Assembly (NCBI GenBank): GCA_019247135.1
Contig: JAFAPL010001107.1
Coordinates: 1 to 22,566, forward strand
DNA length: 22,566 nt
Source: Chloroflexota bacterium
GTDB lineage: Bacteria > Chloroflexota > UBA6077 > CF-72
Direction of reading: 5' to 3'
Position numbers and translations under genes: made by a program
Shown here: positions 22,201-22,566 of the stretch, in pieces
Layout of the letters: each line of letters opens with the position of its first letter
Position numbering within the stretch: the stretch's first letter is position 1
Notes under the pieces: generated by a model
The model's input: the letters and a program-made list of their open reading frames with translations, nothing else
Told to the model about the DNA's origin: nothing
Database searches by the model: none

Positions 22201-22566
22201 CTAGGCAGACCCACGCTCCGCGCCCGCCGTGCGTGGCGGACTCATCAGCGTCACACCACCGTCGACACACAGGAGCTGACCGGTGATCCAGCGCGCTTCC
22301 GGACTCGCCAGAAAGACCGCGGCCCAACCGATGTCCCAGCCGGTGCCTTCGGTCCCGAGCGGAGATGCCTTTGCCCGCATCGCGCGTTGTTCCGGAGTCA
22401 TACCGCCGGACTGGACCATCGGCGTGTAAACCGGCCCCGGCAGGATGCAGTTGACGCGGATGCCCTGCGCCGCGTGGTCGATCGCCATCGCGATGGTCAG
22501 CGCATTCACGGCGCCTTTTGAGGTGGTGTACGCCGTCAGTCCGCGCGGCCGAATCGACGAGATGGA
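22201..22566 (-). CDS. Short-chain dehydrogenase/reductase (SDR), C-terminal part, 5'-truncated by window edge
   Basis: The frame runs off the right edge, leaving about 121 residues. It begins inside the catalytic region: SSI (catalytic Ser area), then YTTSK with the Tyr-xxx-Lys pair, followed by GAVNALTIAMAIDHAAQGIRVN and CILPGPVYTPM, the classical SDR PG segment. The ending ASPEARWITGQLLCVDGGVTL is the standard C-terminal signature. The Rossmann NAD(P)-binding half is missing. Members oxidise or reduce alcohols and ketones; the substrate cannot be told. A Met at 22509 is internal and not the start. The gene precedes the GT39-like gene by 15 bases on the same strand. A sugar-modifying role in the glycan module is only a guess. 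Confidence 0.93.
   Translation of the reverse strand, partial: SISSIRPRGLTAYTTSKGAVNALTIAMAIDHAAQGIRVNCILPGPVYTPMVQSGGMTPEQRAMRAKASPLGTEGTGWDIGWAAVFLASPEARWITGQLLCVDGGVTLMSPPRTAGAERGSA

Noticed and set aside
20672..22327. 551-codon open frame on the minus strand
   Set aside because: It is a shadow frame of the GT39-like gene; composition is Arg/Gly/Ala-rich and without family motifs.
1..22566. tRNA, rRNA, CRISPR, integrase, transposase, toxin-antitoxin or phage genes
   Set aside because: I looked for conserved tRNA arms, regular spaced repeats and family motifs on both strands and found none.

Overview
This is high-GC bacterial DNA (roughly low-60s % GC by eye). The domain mix is a deazaflavin (F420)-type nitroreductase, a DUF4118 sensor kinase, a bacterial dynamin, MOSC and acetamidase proteins, many GT-C membrane proteins, and GTG/TTG starts without Shine-Dalgarno sites. 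This fits Chloroflexota or a similar soil or sediment lineage best. That assignment is an inference; there is no rRNA or marker gene. No tRNA, rRNA, CRISPR array, transposase, phage or toxin gene was seen. Both edges cut through genes.

Layout. (A) 1-1189: the 3' part of a family-5 peptide ABC transporter binding protein, with a 67-bp in-frame direct repeat at the window edge. (B) 1191-1559 (-): a small TfoX N-domain protein. (C) 1578-6023 (+): a compact run of four genes whose ends overlap or nearly touch: a class I glutamine-amidotransferase-like protein, a KdpD-like membrane histidine kinase without a response regulator, an M20 metallopeptidase and a MOSC-domain protein. (D) 5972-7785 (-): a membrane-anchored coiled-coil protein followed by a class V PLP enzyme, whose 3' end overlaps the MOSC gene. 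(E) 8062-13104 (+): an acetamidase/formamidase, a two-subunit molybdenum hydroxylase of isoquinoline/nicotinate type (2Fe-2S small subunit plus a Tat-exported molybdopterin large subunit) and an M19-type dipeptidase. (F) 13111-15616 (-): an F420-type nitroreductase, a REPIN/MITE-like inverted repeat carrying a possible terminator, and a dynamin-like GTPase. (G) 15752-22185: four polytopic membrane proteins for envelope glycans (YfhO-like, O-antigen-ligase-like, two GT39-like) in alternating orientations with overlapping tails. (H) 22201-22566 (-): the C-terminal part of a short-chain dehydrogenase.

Functional reading. Regions A, C and E together suggest uptake and breakdown of peptides, amides and N-heterocycles: binding protein, M20 and M19 peptidases, acetamidase and molybdenum hydroxylase. 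MOSC and class V PLP proteins lie close to a molybdenum enzyme whose family usually needs a sulfurated cofactor. Region G is an envelope glycoconjugate module.

The most interesting signals are regulatory and architectural rather than a clear new defence or mobile system: -10-like hexamers placed 6-7 nt before start codons (leaderless transcription), one of them apparently shared by two head-to-head genes; the MOSC/class V pair; the Tat-exported hydroxylase with a disordered linker and tail and no obvious electron acceptor; and the REPIN-like element. I found no convincing wholly undescribed system.
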